A stretch of 64,000 nt of DNA from Polynucleobacter sp. AM-7D1. Lineage in GTDB: Bacteria > Pseudomonadota > Gammaproteobacteria > Burkholderiales > Burkholderiaceae. The stretch spans positions 1,550,001-1,614,000 of the forward strand of contig NZ_CP061319.1 in assembly GCF_018688455.1 (NCBI RefSeq), read 5' to 3'. Within the stretch, counting starts at the first letter, position 1, and the number at the start of each line of letters is the position of its first letter. Positions 1-11,730 of this stretch are shown here, piece after piece. The notes under the pieces are model-generated. The model was not told the origin of the DNA. It did not search any database and saw nothing but the letters and a program-made list of their open reading frames with translations. Position numbers and translations under genes: made by a program.

Positions 1-2
1 GC

Positions 3-1889
3 AAACAAATTGTTGCTGATTTGGATGCGGCTGGTTTATTAGAAAAAGTACAGCCGCATAAATTGATGGTGCCACGTGGTGATCGCACTCAAACCATTAT
101 TGAGCCTATGCTCACTGACCAATGGTTTGTGGCAATGTCTAAACCAAGTCCAGACAATCAATATCAACCAGGCTCATCCATCGCTGGCGCAGCATTAGAT
201 GCAGTCACTAAAGGTGACATCAAGCTCGTTCCTGAAAACTGGATTAATACCTACACCCAATGGCTAGAGAACATTCAAGACTGGTGCATCTCACGCCAAC
301 TCTGGTGGGGCCATCAAATCCCCGCCTGGTATGGCGATGATGGCCAGATCTTTGTTGCTCGTTCTGAAGAAGAAGCCAAAGCCAAAGCTGTTGCGGTGGG
401 CTATACAGGTCAACTGAATCGCGACCCTGATGTCCTAGATACCTGGTTTAGCTCCGCACTTGTACCCTTTAGCTCATTAGGCTGGCCAGAGGAAACGCCT
501 GCTCTCAAGCATTTCTTACCTTCATCTGTTTTGGTCACCGGCTTTGACATCATCTTCTTCTGGGTGGCCAGAATGGTCATGATGACTTGTCATTTCACTG
601 GCATGGTCCCATTTAATACCGTCTATGTTCATGGCTTGGTACGTGATGCCGAAGGTCAGAAAATGAGTAAGTCCAAAGGAAACACTTTGGACCCAATCGA
701 CCTCATTGACGGCATCAAGATTGAAGAATTGGTTGCTAAGCGCACCACCGGCTTAATGAATCCCAAGCAAGCAGAAAGTATTGGCAAGAAAACTAAAAAA
801 GAATTTCCGGAAGGGATTCCTGCGTTTGGTACGGATGCCTTACGCTTTACATTCGCTTCGCTCGCTTCACTTGGTCGCAACATTAACTTCGACCAAAAGC
901 GCTGTGAAGGCTATCGCAACTTCTGCAACAAGCTTTGGAATGCTACTCGCTTTGTGCTCATGAATTGCCCTGGCGATGAACAAGAAAATGGTTTTGCTCC
1001 TTGTGACAACCAATGCGGCCCAGAAGGACGATTAGACTTCTCTCCCGCAGATCGCTGGATTGTTTCTTTACTACAAAGAACGGAAGCTGATGTTGCTAAA
1101 GGCTTCCAGAACTATCGCTTTGACAATATTGCTAGCAGCATTTATCAGTTTGTTTGGGATGAGTATTGCGATTGGTACTTAGAGCTAGCCAAGGTTCAAT
1201 TGCAGACTGGGACACCGGCACAGCAACGCGCTACTCGTCGCACTTTGCTACGCGTTTTAGAAACCATCTTGCGCATGGCACATCCACTCATTCCATTCAT
1301 TACTGAAACCCTCTGGCAAACCGTTGGGCCTAAGGTTGGCAAGGAACTGACCAAGCAAGATAAGCAAACGATTGCACTGCAGCCATATCCTGTTGCTCAG
1401 CTCGATAAGATTGATGAGCAAAGCGAAGCTTGGGTAGCTCAGATTAAATCGATTGTGGATGCTTGCCGTAATTTACGTGGTGAGATGCAAGTCTCTCCTG
1501 CGCTCAAGGTGCCTCTCTGGATTAGTGGACCGCAAGACTTCCTGAAAAAGGCCAGCCCATACTTAACCGCGCTGGCTAAGTTATCTGAAGTCAAAATCTA
1601 TGATGACGAGTCTGCACTCGAGAAGGATGCACCGGGCGCACCAATGGCCTTAGTAGGTAATCTCAAGCTATTACTCAAAATTGAAGTGGATGTTGCAGCT
1701 GAGAGAATTCGCCTGAGTAAAGAAATTGAGCGCCTAGCAAATGAGATTACCAAAGCACGTAGCAAGCTTGGTAACGAAAGTTTTGTAGCGCGAGCACCGG
1801 AAGAGGTCGTTGCCCAAGAAAAGCAACGTCTTGCTGGATTTGAGCAAAACCATGAGAAGCTTGTTGCACAATTAGAGCGACTGAAATAA
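3..1889 (+). CDS. valS: Valyl-tRNA synthetase, C-terminal two thirds (5' end outside window)
   Basis: Class I aminoacyl-tRNA synthetase that charges tRNA-Val in the cytoplasm. The open frame runs in from the left edge, so the N-terminal HIGH motif and much of the editing insert are missing; about 628 codons remain of a protein that is usually near 950 residues. Visible marks are the [16 protein letters not shown] block (nt about 279-326), the KMSKS signature at nt 660-674, the anticodon-binding domain after it, and the C-terminal coiled-coil arm rich in Glu, Arg and Lys (nt about 1680-1889) that separates ValS from IleS and LeuS. galU follows 28 bases downstream on the same strand with no terminator between, so cotranscription is likely. 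Confidence 0.97.
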   Translation, partial: KQIVADLDAAGLLEKVQPHKLMVPRGDRTQTIIEPMLTDQWFVAMSKPSPDNQYQPGSSIAGAALDAVTKGDIKLVPENWINTYTQWLENIQDWCISRQLWWGHQIPAWYGDDGQIFVARSEEEAKAKAVAVGYTGQLNRDPDVLDTWFSSALVPFSSLGWPEETPALKHFLPSSVLVTGFDIIFFWVARMVMMTCHFTGMVPFNTVYVHGLVRDAEGQKMSKSKGNTLDPIDLIDGIKIEELVAKRTTGLMNPKQAESIGKKTKKEFPEGIPAFGTDALRFTFASLASLGRNINFDQKRCEGYRNFCNKLWNATRFVLMNCPGDEQENGFAPCDNQCGPEGRLDFSPADRWIVSLLQRTEADVAKGFQNYRFDNIASSIYQFVWDEYCDWYLELAKVQLQTGTPAQQRATRRTLLRVLETILRMAHPLIPFITETLWQTVGPKVGKELTKQDKQTIALQPYPVAQLDKIDEQSEAWVAQIKSIVDACRNLRGEMQVSPALKVPLWISGPQDFLKKASPYLTALAKLSEVKIYDDESALEKDAPGAPMALVGNLKLLLKIEVDVAAERIRLSKEIERLANEITKARSKLGNESFVARAPEEVVAQEKQRLAGFEQNHEKLVAQLERLK

Positions 1890-1917
1890 AGCAGCAATAC
1901 AACTGATCGGAATTTCT

Positions 1918-2802
1918 ATGCCATTAAGCACTAAAGCTGTTACCAAAGCCGTCTTCCCTGTTGCGGGACTTGGCACGCGCTTCTTGCCAGCCACCAAAGC
2001 CAGTCCGAAAGAGATGCTGAATGTCGTGGATAAACCCCTGATTCAGTATGCGGTTGAAGAAGCCATTGCTGCCGGCATTACGGAAATGATTTTTGTTACT
2101 GGCCGCAGTAAGCGCGCCATCGAAGACCACTTTGATAAGGCCTATGAATTAGAAGCTGAACTCGAGGCAAAAAATAAGCTGGCTCTATTAGAGATTGTTC
2201 GTAGCGTTAAACCAAGTCATGTGGATTGCGTGTATGTCCGTCAACCAGAAGCGCTAGGTTTGGGTCATGCCGTTCTGTGTGCAGAAAAGTTAGTTCGCGA
2301 TGAGCCATTTGCCATCATCCTTGCAGACGACTTACTCGATGGTCAACCACCAGTTCTAAAGCAGATGCTTAAAGTGTTTGATGAGCAAAATGGCTCCGTC
2401 TTAGCGGTAGAAAAAATCGACCCTTCCAAAAGTAGCTCTTACGGCATTATTTCTGGGGCGGAAGTATCCAAAGGGATCTACCGTTTAAATGGAATTGTGG
2501 AGAAGCCACAACCCAAAGATGCGCCATCCAACTTGGCGGTGGTGGGTCGCTATGTTCTGTCTTCAGACATCTTTAATCACATTCGCAATCTCAAGCCAGG
2601 CGCTGGTGGCGAAATTCAACTCACAGATGCTATTGCCTCCTTGCTCAAAGAAGAGCCAGTCTTCGCTTATGAATACGATGGCGTGCGTTATGACTGCGGC
2701 AGTAAGTTGGGCTACCTCAAAGCCTCCGTTGAATTCGCACTACGCCATCCAGAAGTGAGCACAGAGTTTGCAGCGTACTTAAAAAGTCGATCTTTAACTT
2801 AG
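1918..2802 (+). CDS. galU: UTP-glucose-1-phosphate uridylyltransferase
   Basis: Makes UDP-glucose from UTP and glucose-1-phosphate, the glucosyl donor for lipopolysaccharide and other glycans. The 294-residue length is normal. The N-terminal nucleotidyltransferase signature [17 protein letters not shown] lies at residues 17-33, followed by IQYAVEEA, the ILADDL metal-binding block near residue 137, and GEIQLTDAI towards the C terminus. The ATG is preceded by a weak GGAA element 7 bases upstream. It sits 28 bases behind valS and is closed by a strong hairpin terminator shared with the convergent tusA-like gene. Confidence 0.97.
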   Translation: MPLSTKAVTKAVFPVAGLGTRFLPATKASPKEMLNVVDKPLIQYAVEEAIAAGITEMIFVTGRSKRAIEDHFDKAYELEAELEAKNKLALLEIVRSVKPSHVDCVYVRQPEALGLGHAVLCAEKLVRDEPFAIILADDLLDGQPPVLKQMLKVFDEQNGSVLAVEKIDPSKSSSYGIISGAEVSKGIYRLNGIVEKPQPKDAPSNLAVVGRYVLSSDIFNHIRNLKPGAGGEIQLTDAIASLLKEEPVFAYEYDGVRYDCGSKLGYLKASVEFALRHPEVSTEFAAYLKSRSLT

Positions 2803-2848
2803 ACTAAATCCTCATCTTCGGCAGATTTAAATTCTGTGGGATAAAAGC

Positions 2849-2880
2849 AAAAAGGCAGAAATCACTTTCTGCCTTTTTCT
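2849..2880. terminator. Bidirectional intrinsic terminator galU / tusA-like
   Basis: A perfect hairpin with arms 2849-2861 and 2867-2879 (AAAAAGGCAGAAA and its complement) has A and T runs on its outer sides, so it can end transcription from galU on the plus strand and from the alaS-tusA unit on the minus strand. Confidence 0.9.
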
Positions 2881-2913
2881 TTGATGCTGAGAGTTTCAGA
2901 CGTTTAAAGTACC

Positions 2914-3153
2914 CTATCTTCTTTTGAGGAAGAAGACCAATACATCGCCCTCGGTAGTGCTGGAAAGTAGTTCATTGCCAGTCTGTTTTGCAAAGGCAGG
3001 AAAGTCATTTGCTGCACCTGAGTCGGTAGCCTTAACCTTCAGGACTTGGCCGGACTCCATGGTGGCTAAAGCTTTCTTGGTGCGCAAGATCGGCAATGGG
3101 CAATTCATGCCAATGGCATCGACTTCGAGATTAAATTCAATGGGATTAGTCAC
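2914..3153 (-). CDS. TusA-family sulfurtransferase (SirA-like)
   Basis: Small 79-residue sulfur-carrier protein of the TusA/SirA/YeeD fold. The diagnostic N-terminal CPxP motif is CPLP at residues 18-21; Cys18 would carry the persulfide. Members work in tRNA 2-thiouridine formation or in general sulfur relay, and which role applies here cannot be told from sequence. The start codon is GTG and overlaps the alaS stop by four bases (GTGA), which points to translational coupling with alaS. The pair is found together in other Burkholderiales, as far as I recall. Confidence 0.88.
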   Translation of the reverse strand: MTNPIEFNLEVDAIGMNCPLPILRTKKALATMESGQVLKVKATDSGAANDFPAFAKQTGNELLSSTTEGDVLVFFLKRR

Positions 3154-5774
3154 TTAGAGGCCATCCAATCTTTCACACCAGCTAATGCCGCGCCCAACTT
3201 GCTTGGGTCAGTACCGCCAGCCATCGCCATCTCTGGTTTGCCGCCACCCTTGCCGCCAACTTGCTGTGCAACAAAGTTCACCAAGTCACCCGCTTTCACT
3301 TTAGCAATTGAGTCTGCAGTCACACCAGCAATTAAACTCACCTTATCACCCTGGACAGAAGCTAAAACAATGGCGGCTGTTTTCAATTTGGCCTTTAAGG
3401 CATCCATGGTTTCGCGAAGTACTTGAGCGTCTGCACCATCTAAGCGAGCTGCTAAGACTTTGATGCCGTTAACATCAATTGCTTGTGTCGCTAATTCGTC
3501 ACCTTGGCTTGCGGCAAGCTTAGAGTTCACCTTATCCAACTCACGCTCAGCTTGACGCAGGCTTTCTTGGAGTTGAGCAACACGATTTACCAAATCACCT
3601 GGATGGGTTTTTAAGATTGTTGCAGCTTCGTTGATCTTATCTTCCATGCCTTGCAAGAAATTCAAAGCATTTCTGCCGGTGACCGCCTCAACACGGCGAA
3701 TACCGGCAGCAACACCGCCCTCAGAAACAATCTTCAAACTACCGATATCTCCAGTGCGACCCACGTGGGTGCCTCCACAGAGCTCTTTAGAGCTACCAAT
3801 TTCTAGAACGCGAACTTCGTCGCCATACTTCTCACCAAAGAGCATCATGGCACCAGTTTTTTGCGCATCATCCAAAGACATCACTTTTCCGGAAGTTGCG
3901 GTATTGGCCAAGATCTCAGCATTCACAATATCTTCTACCCGACGAATTTCTGCTGCGGTAATGGGTGCGTTATGAGTAAAGTCGAAACGAGTTTTACTAG
4001 CATCAACCAAAGAACCTTTTTGCTGCACATGATCACCCAAGACTTCACGCAATGCTTTATGCAAAATATGCGTAGCACTATGGTTGCGCATCGTTTCAGT
4101 TCTTTGCTGGGTATCCACTAAAGCGTTGATGACATCACCCACCTTAAGTTCGCCCTCTTGCACTTCACCTTGATGGCCAAAAACATCAGCCTGAATCTTG
4201 AAGGTATCTTCCACTGCGAAACGCACTGCCTCATTACGCAACTCACCCTTGTCACCAACCTGTCCACCAGATTCGGCATAGAAAGGGGTGTTATCTAATA
4301 CGATCACGGCGGCATCACCAGCCTTGACATACTGGGCAGCAGAGCCATCAACGTAGAGTGCTGTTACTTTAGCGCCCTCATGTTTCAGAGTGTCATAGCC
4401 ATGAAACTGCGTTGGTTTGCCGGAGTATTCCAAGCCTTGAGCCACCTTGAACTTGCCAGCCGCTCTTGCTTGATCGCGCTGCTTTTGCATCGCTAACTCA
4501 AAGCCTTCCGCATCAACCGAAACACCGCGCTCACGACACACATCGGCAGTCAAATCTAATGGGAAGCCAAATGTATCGTGCAAACGGAAAGCTGTTTCGC
4601 CATCAACGGTCTTAGCACCACCAGCAAGCGCACTCTCCAGGATCTCCATACCGTTAGCGATTGTCTGAAAGAAGCGCTCTTCTTCCTGCTTAATCACATC
4701 ACTGACTTTATCTTTTGCAGCTTGTAACTCTGGATATGAAAGGCCCATCTCTTTTACGAGGGCGGGAACAAGTTGATAGAAAAACGGTTTGCGTGCACCC
4801 AACTTGTAACCATGACGAATTGCACGGCGCGTAATACGACGCAGGACATAGCCGCGCCCAGCATTACCCGGAATCACACCATCCACCACAATAAAGCTAC
4901 AGGCACGAATATGGTCTGCAATCACCTTCAGCGAAGGGCTGTCAATATCGCAATTTCCGCCACCAGCTGCATCAACCGCTTCTTTAGCAGCCTTGAGCAA
5001 ATTCACAAAGAGATCAATCTCATAGTTGGAATGCACATGCTGCAATACTGCAGCGATACGCTCCAAGCCCATGCCAGTATCAACGCTAGGCTTAGGTAAA
5101 GGATGCATATTGCCCGCTTCATCGCGGTTGAACTGCATGAATACGTTATTCCAGATCTCAATATAGCGATCGCCATCCTCATCAGGACTTCCTGGAGGCC
5201 CGCCAGCAATGTGTGGACCATGGTCATAGAAGATCTCGGTGCAAGGACCACAGGGACCGGTGTCACCCATCATCCAGAAATTATCTGAAGCGTAACGTGC
5301 CCCCTTGTTATCGCCGATGCGAATAATGCGCTCAGCTGGCACACCAATTTGCTTATTCCAAATCTCATAAGCCTCATCATCTTCCGCGTAAACAGTCACG
5401 AGGAGCTTTTCTTCTGGAAGCTTGAAAACCTCGGTGAGCAATTCCCAGGCAAACTGGATTGCATCCTTCTTAAAGTAATCCCCAAAAGAGAAGTTACCCA
5501 GCATTTCAAAGAAGGTGTGATGACGGGCTGTGTAGCCAACGTTATCCAGGTCATTGTGCTTGCCACCCGCACGAATGCATTTTTGAGCAGTGGTTGCGCG
5601 GTTATAGGAGCGCTTATCAAAACCTAAAAAGACGTCCTTAAACTGATTCATTCCCGCATTTGTAAATAGCAGGGTTGGGTCATCACCCGGCACCACCGGG
5701 CTAGAGGCGACAATTTGATGGCCTTTTTGGGCGAAGTAGTCCAGGTATGCCTGGCGAATTTGGGAGACTTTCAT
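3150..5774 (-). CDS. alaS: Alanyl-tRNA synthetase
   Basis: Class II synthetase that charges tRNA-Ala and edits Ser and Gly mischarging. I place the start at the ATG giving [14 protein letters not shown] (874 residues); a start 36 bases upstream is possible but adds a non-conserved leader and would lie on top of the promoter. Class II motifs 1 and 2 are in the first 250 residues ([20 protein letters not shown] at about 82-101). The editing domain has HSATH near residue 563 and CGGTH near 667, the zinc-binding His/Cys set, followed by the C-Ala domain ending in a Gly/Lys-rich [16 protein letters not shown] segment. The stop overlaps the following tusA-like start. A full promoter lies directly upstream, predicting a leaderless mRNA. 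Confidence 0.97.
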   Translation of the reverse strand: MKVSQIRQAYLDYFAQKGHQIVASSPVVPGDDPTLLFTNAGMNQFKDVFLGFDKRSYNRATTAQKCIRAGGKHNDLDNVGYTARHHTFFEMLGNFSFGDYFKKDAIQFAWELLTEVFKLPEEKLLVTVYAEDDEAYEIWNKQIGVPAERIIRIGDNKGARYASDNFWMMGDTGPCGPCTEIFYDHGPHIAGGPPGSPDEDGDRYIEIWNNVFMQFNRDEAGNMHPLPKPSVDTGMGLERIAAVLQHVHSNYEIDLFVNLLKAAKEAVDAAGGGNCDIDSPSLKVIADHIRACSFIVVDGVIPGNAGRGYVLRRITRRAIRHGYKLGARKPFFYQLVPALVKEMGLSYPELQAAKDKVSDVIKQEEERFFQTIANGMEILESALAGGAKTVDGETAFRLHDTFGFPLDLTADVCRERGVSVDAEGFELAMQKQRDQARAAGKFKVAQGLEYSGKPTQFHGYDTLKHEGAKVTALYVDGSAAQYVKAGDAAVIVLDNTPFYAESGGQVGDKGELRNEAVRFAVEDTFKIQADVFGHQGEVQEGELKVGDVINALVDTQQRTETMRNHSATHILHKALREVLGDHVQQKGSLVDASKTRFDFTHNAPITAAEIRRVEDIVNAEILANTATSGKVMSLDDAQKTGAMMLFGEKYGDEVRVLEIGSSKELCGGTHVGRTGDIGSLKIVSEGGVAAGIRRVEAVTGRNALNFLQGMEDKINEAATILKTHPGDLVNRVAQLQESLRQAERELDKVNSKLAASQGDELATQAIDVNGIKVLAARLDGADAQVLRETMDALKAKLKTAAIVLASVQGDKVSLIAGVTADSIAKVKAGDLVNFVAQQVGGKGGGKPEMAMAGGTDPSKLGAALAGVKDWMASK

Positions 5775-5781
5775 GCTAATA

Positions 5782-5810
5782 ATTATCGCATTGGCACTAG
5801 TCGGGGGCAA
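5782..5810 (-). promoter_or_regulatory. alaS promoter, predicted leaderless start
   Basis: On the minus strand: -35 TTGCCC (5805-5810), a 17-base spacer, an extended -10 TGC-GATAAT (hexamer 5782-5787), then only seven bases to the alaS ATG at 5774. A transcript starting 7-8 bases after the -10 would begin at or within a base of the ATG. No Shine-Dalgarno sequence is present. Confidence 0.75.
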
Positions 5811-5885
5811 ACCCTAGGTAAAGCTCCCTAATCCTGCCTTACAATCCCCCTACATTAATAAATAGATCGACATTTGAGTCGATAT

Positions 5886-5891
5886 AAGGAG
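5886..5891 (+). promoter_or_regulatory. Shine-Dalgarno site deciding the tctB TTG start
   Basis: AAGGAG at 5886-5891 stands six bases before TTG at 5898. This selects the TTG, giving MKIRNQRDFGAG, over a longer in-frame start at 5874 that lacks a ribosome binding site. Confidence 0.8.
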
Positions 5892-5897
5892 CTCAAC

Positions 5898-6356
5898 TTG
5901 AAAATTCGCAATCAACGGGATTTTGGCGCTGGAATCATGTACATGGTTATCGGCCTTTTCTTTGCGGGCATTGCCACCACCTATTCTCTGGGCACTGCGG
6001 CCAAGATGGGGCCTGGATACTTCCCGCTAGCCCTTGGAATACTCATGTTTTTACTGGGCTTACTTGTACTCGTTACCTCATTGAGAGCTAGCGCGACCAT
6101 AGATCAAATCCCCAAATTTAATTGGAGGGTGATTGGTATTGTTACTGGATCAATTTGTCTTTTTGGCATTTTGTTGCCCACCATGGGCGTTTTGGTCGCG
6201 ATTTTTGCCCTTGTTTTTGCATCTTCCACCGCCAGCAAGGAATTTAGCTGGAAAGCAGCAACTCTGAATTCCATTGTGCTCATGGCGTTTACTTATCTGG
6301 TGTTTATCGTTGGTCTCAAGCTCACGTTCCCAGTTTTACCGTTCTTTTTCGAATAA
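5898..6356 (+). CDS. tctB: Tripartite tricarboxylate transporter small membrane subunit TctB
   Basis: Small integral-membrane subunit of a TTT-family secondary transporter that imports carboxylates using a periplasmic binding protein. The 152-residue protein has four predicted membrane helices: residues about 10-30, 40-60, 75-110 (a split pair) and 125-150. TTG is chosen as start because of the well-spaced AAGGAG upstream. tctA follows after 18 bases, so the two form an operon. No TctC (Bug-type) periplasmic receptor gene is adjacent, so the substrate cannot be inferred; in Burkholderiales, receptors are commonly encoded elsewhere and shared. Confidence is high for the family and low for the substrate. 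Confidence 0.85.
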   Translation: MKIRNQRDFGAGIMYMVIGLFFAGIATTYSLGTAAKMGPGYFPLALGILMFLLGLLVLVTSLRASATIDQIPKFNWRVIGIVTGSICLFGILLPTMGVLVAIFALVFASSTASKEFSWKAATLNSIVLMAFTYLVFIVGLKLTFPVLPFFFE

Positions 6357-6374
6357 TTACCGGGAACTAGAAAA

Positions 6375-7877
6375 ATGGAATTATTTAACAACCTCGCTCT
6401 CGGATTCGACACCGCGTTCACCCTTCAAAATTTGATGTATTGCTTTATTGGTTGCCTATTGGGCACCCTCATTGGCGTACTCCCTGGCCTAGGCCCTGTC
6501 GCCACTATTGCTATGTTGCTCCCAGCAACCTACGCACTACCCCCAATTGCAGCCTTGATTATGTTGGCTGGTATCTATTACGGCTCACAGTACGGAGGAT
6601 CTACTACTGCGATTTTGCTCAACATCCCAGGGGAAACGTCCTCGGTGGTAACGGCGATTGATGGCTACCAAATGGCCAAAAATGGTCGTGGTGGTGTTGC
6701 CTTATTTACTGCCGGTATGGGTTCATTCTTTGCTGGTTGCGTAGCTACTTTAGTTTTGGCCGCTTTTGCCGCACCGCTCTCTGAATTAGCATTTAAGTTT
6801 GGTCCAGCCGAATACTTCTCCCTAATGGTTTTAGGATTAATTGGTGCAGTTGTGCTGGCTTCGGGATCTTTGATCAAAGCGATCGGCATGATCATCCTGG
6901 GTCTCTTGATGGGCTTGATCGGTACCGACGTGAACTCTGGCGTTGCTCGTTACTCCTTTGATATTCCGCAACTCAGCGATGGTATTGGCTTTGTCAGTGT
7001 GGCTATGGGCGTATTTGGCTTTGCTGAAATCATGGGCAATTTGGAGAAAAAAGACGATGAAGAGGGCTTCCTCAACAAAGTCACCTCCATGATTCCAACC
7101 AAAAATGATATCAAGCGCATGGTTCCATCCATCCTGCGCGGCACAACCATTGGATCAGTTTTAGGAATTTTGCCGGGCGGTGGCGCAGCTCTTGCTGCCT
7201 TTGGTGCTTACTCAGTTGAGAAGAAATCCTCAAAATACACCCACGAATTCGGTAAGGGCGCTATTGAGGGTGTAGCTGGTCCAGAAGCAGCCAATAATGC
7301 TGCAGCTCAAACTTCTTTCATTCCATTGCTCACTTTGGGTATTCCACCAAATGCAGTGATGGCTCTGATGGTTGGTGCGATGACTATTCATAACATTCAA
7401 CCTGGTCCACAAGTGATGACTAGCAACCCAGCCTTGTTCTGGGGTCTGATTGCATCCATGTGGATTGGTAACGTGATGTTGATTCTCTTGAACTTGCCTC
7501 TCATTGGTATTTGGGTAAAGCTCTTGAAAATTCCATACCGCTTGATGTATCCAGCCATCTTGGTCTTCTGCTGTATCGGCGTTTACACCGTCAACAATTC
7601 TGTTTTTGACGTTTATGTAACGGCTGGTTTCGGCTTAATTGGCTACCTCTTCTTCAAGCTCGGCTGCGAACCCGCTCCATTACTCCTTGGTTTCGTACTC
7701 GGACCAATGATGGAAGAGAACTTCCGTCGTGCACTGCTGTTGTCACGCGGCGATTTCTCCACATTCTTTACACGCCCACTATCTCTCAGCCTGCTCATCG
7801 CAGCTGCTCTCTTGGTGGTGATCGTAGCCCTCCCGGCGGTTAAGAAAACCCGTGAAGAGGCTTTTGTAGAGGAATAA
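6375..7877 (+). CDS. tctA: Tripartite tricarboxylate transporter large permease TctA
   Basis: The 500-residue, roughly 12-helix permease subunit of the TTT transporter. The family-defining N-terminal stretch [20 protein letters not shown] is at residues about 34-53 and is mirrored by [17 protein letters not shown] in the second half, the internal two-fold repeat typical of Tct[20 protein letters not shown] and [16 protein letters not shown] are other conserved blocks. It pairs with tctB and is followed by a strong terminator, so the operon ends here without a tctC gene. Confidence 0.94.
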   Translation: MELFNNLALGFDTAFTLQNLMYCFIGCLLGTLIGVLPGLGPVATIAMLLPATYALPPIAALIMLAGIYYGSQYGGSTTAILLNIPGETSSVVTAIDGYQMAKNGRGGVALFTAGMGSFFAGCVATLVLAAFAAPLSELAFKFGPAEYFSLMVLGLIGAVVLASGSLIKAIGMIILGLLMGLIGTDVNSGVARYSFDIPQLSDGIGFVSVAMGVFGFAEIMGNLEKKDDEEGFLNKVTSMIPTKNDIKRMVPSILRGTTIGSVLGILPGGGAALAAFGAYSVEKKSSKYTHEFGKGAIEGVAGPEAANNAAAQTSFIPLLTLGIPPNAVMALMVGAMTIHNIQPGPQVMTSNPALFWGLIASMWIGNVMLILLNLPLIGIWVKLLKIPYRLMYPAILVFCCIGVYTVNNSVFDVYVTAGFGLIGYLFFKLGCEPAPLLLGFVLGPMMEENFRRALLLSRGDFSTFFTRPLSLSLLIAAALLVVIVALPAVKKTREEAFVEE

Positions 7878-7900
7878 TTCTCGAAAGCTTCCCAGAAACG

Positions 7901-7928
7901 AGCCCGCAGTAGTTTGCGGGCTTTTTTC
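7901..7928 (+). terminator. Intrinsic terminator of tctBA
   Basis: Hairpin AGCCCGCA (7901-7908) with TGCGGGCT (7915-7922) and a six-base loop, followed by a T run. It ends transcription only about 22 bases before the glnS -10 element, so the T run occupies the place where a glnS -35 would be. Confidence 0.9.
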
Positions 7929-7949
7929 TTTAGGGGCGAGGGTTTTCTC

Positions 7950-7955
7950 TACAAT
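7950..7955 (+). promoter_or_regulatory. glnS -10 element, predicted leaderless start
   Basis: TACAAT at 7950-7955 is followed by six bases and the glnS ATG at 7962. No good -35 is visible at 16-18 bases upstream, where the tctA terminator T run lies, and no Shine-Dalgarno sequence is present. Confidence 0.55.
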
Positions 7956-7961
7956 GGGTGC

Positions 7962-9714
<1,753 letters not shown>

Positions 9715-9734
<20 letters not shown>

Positions 9735-10602
9735 TTTTCAGAAACTCTGCCACGCTGGGATAGCGTAGCGGGGTTTTTAATTCCGCTAGTCGCGTATTGG
9801 TTACACGTCGTGACTCCCGCATAAAGGACCACAGCATTGGAGATACGATTTTTTCCAATTGCTCAGCAGGCATTCTTGGTGGTCGCTCCAAACCAAAGGT
9901 ATCAGCCACTTCATCAAAGTAATCACCCATCTTGGTTTCACCACCGTCACAGGCATTAATGACGCGCTGTGGTTTACCGTGATAAACGGCAGCACACACT
10001 AATCTCGCCAAATCATCGCTCTGTATATGGTTCGAATAAGCATCCTCAGCCGGATTTAATGCGGGTGTTCCTGCCTGTATACGCTCAACCGGCAATCGGT
10101 CAGCAGCATAAATACCGGGTACACGCAAAATCGTCAGGGCTACACCGTGAGCTGGAGCCCATAGGCGGAGGCAATTTTCTGCGTCCACCCTGCGCTTGGC
10201 TCGCTCACTTTGAGGATTGACAGGCGTCACTTCACTCACTTTGCCACCAGCATGATCCCCGTAAACACCAGTAGTGCTCACATAAATCAAGCGCCCAACA
10301 ATATCAGAGCCTTGGGCTAAAATTCGGAGGAGGTTGCGAGTTCGGCAATCACGATGACCAGTATTTTGGGGTGGTGCCAAGTGGATCACAGTTTGCGCTA
10401 ATCCACTCAAACGCCACAAGCTATCGGGCTTATCCAGATCCCCCAAAATCGGAATCGCGCCAACTGCTCTCAACTCCTGAAAACGGGCTATCTGGGATGT
10501 TAAGGCGTACACGCGATGACTTCGAGCAAGCTGTTTGGCAACACGTAGGCCAATATCGCCGCAACCGACGATCAGGATTCGAGATTTACCAAAAGATTGC
10601 AT
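9715..10602 (-). CDS. NAD(P)-dependent epimerase/reductase-like protein (SDR, YeeZ-like)
   Basis: A 295-residue extended short-chain dehydrogenase fold. The dinucleotide-binding motif is VGCGDIGLRVAKQL at residues 12-25 and the central block is YVSTTGVYGD near 107-116. The catalytic Tyr appears to lack the usual Lys four residues later, as in YeeZ-type proteins, whose substrate is unknown. No sugar-metabolism partner lies beside it. The gene converges on glnS with a 20-base 3' overlap and diverges from the flavin reductase gene with 36 bases between the chosen starts, so the two probably share a control region. Confidence 0.8.
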
Positions 10603-10638
10603 AAGTCACATCGTAACGATTTATTGAAAGGAATGAGA

Positions 10639-11679
10639 GTGTCTTACCAAGTCACGCTCAAGGCGAGCGGCAAACAATTTACCGTCCAGAAGGATGAAAC
10701 CCTTCTCGAGGCAGCATTACAGCAGGGCATTACCCTTCCTTATGGCTGCAAAAACGGTGCCTGCGGATCCTGTAAAGGCAAGGTTCTAGAGGGTCAGGTG
10801 GAGCACGGCCAACATAGTGCAGCCGCCTTAAGCCCATCTGATGAGGCCGCTGGCGGTACCTTGTTTTGCTGTGCTCACCCAAAATCTGATCTCCTGATTG
10901 AAGCACGTGAAGTTGAGGGTGCCGGCGATATCGCCATCAGAAAGGTACCTTGTCGTGTGAATGCCATTTCCAAACCCAGTACAGATGTGGCAATTCTGAA
11001 GTTGCAACTACCAGCAGCTGAGCGTTTTCAATTTCTGGCGGGTCAGTATTTAGAATTCCTTCTCAAAGATGGACAGCGCCGCGCCTACTCCATTGCCAAT
11101 GCGCCTGATCAAGAGGGTCCCCTAGAGTTACACATTCGCCACTTGCCAGGCGGACTCTTTACCGACTTTGTCTTTGGCGCAAAAGATCCCGCATTAAAAG
11201 AAAAAGATATCCTGCGCTTTGAGGGTCCACTGGGTAGCTTCTTCCTGAGAGAAGACTCCAAGAAACCCATCATTTTTGTTGCGGCAGGCACTGGCTTTGC
11301 ACCCATTAAATCCATTGTCGAGCAAATGCAGCTCAAAAAGATCCAACGCCCGATTCATCTGTATTGGGGCGGACGTCGCCCTAGCGACCTTTACCTCGAT
11401 GCGCTTTGCAAATCATGGGTAAGAGAAATTCCAGACTTCAAATATATCCCCGTTATTTCCGATGCCCTTCCAGACGATCAATGGACTGGGCGCACTGGCT
11501 TTGTGCATCAGGCTGTGATCGTTGACCATGCTGACCTAAGCCCGTACCAGGTCTATACCTGCGGCGCCCCCGTCATGGTCAACGCAGCCCGCCAAGACTT
11601 TTCTTCTCAGTGCAGACTGCCTGAGGAGGAGTTCTTTGCAGACTCCTTTACCAGCGCAGCCGATCTTGCAACAAGCTAG
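10639..11679 (+). CDS. Ferredoxin-domain NAD(P)H:flavin oxidoreductase (CDP-6-deoxy-delta-3,4-glucoseen reductase-like)
   Basis: A modular electron-transfer protein of 346 residues. An N-terminal plant-type 2Fe-2S domain has Cys37, Cys42, Cys45 (CKNGACGSC) and a fourth Cys at 77 or 78. An FAD domain follows with RAYSIANAP, then a NAD domain with AAGTGFAPIKSI and the terminal YTCGAP. It resembles AscD/E3 reductase and the reductase subunits of ring-hydroxylating oxygenases. No oxygenase or deoxysugar genes are nearby, so the partner is unknown. I chose GTG at 10639 because AAAGGA stands six bases upstream; ATG at 10633 is too close to that site but cannot be excluded. Confidence 0.85.
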   Translation: MSYQVTLKASGKQFTVQKDETLLEAALQQGITLPYGCKNGACGSCKGKVLEGQVEHGQHSAAALSPSDEAAGGTLFCCAHPKSDLLIEAREVEGAGDIAIRKVPCRVNAISKPSTDVAILKLQLPAAERFQFLAGQYLEFLLKDGQRRAYSIANAPDQEGPLELHIRHLPGGLFTDFVFGAKDPALKEKDILRFEGPLGSFFLREDSKKPIIFVAAGTGFAPIKSIVEQMQLKKIQRPIHLYWGGRRPSDLYLDALCKSWVREIPDFKYIPVISDALPDDQWTGRTGFVHQAVIVDHADLSPYQVYTCGAPVMVNAARQDFSSQCRLPEEEFFADSFTSAADLATS

Positions 11680-11730
11680 CCTACTAAGCGTGATAATAGA
11701 AACCTCATTTGATCTCACTTCGTACACGAT

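Noticed and set aside
5775..5810. A 12-residue N-terminal extension of alaS
   Set aside because: The extra residues are not conserved and the stretch holds the -10 and -35 elements.
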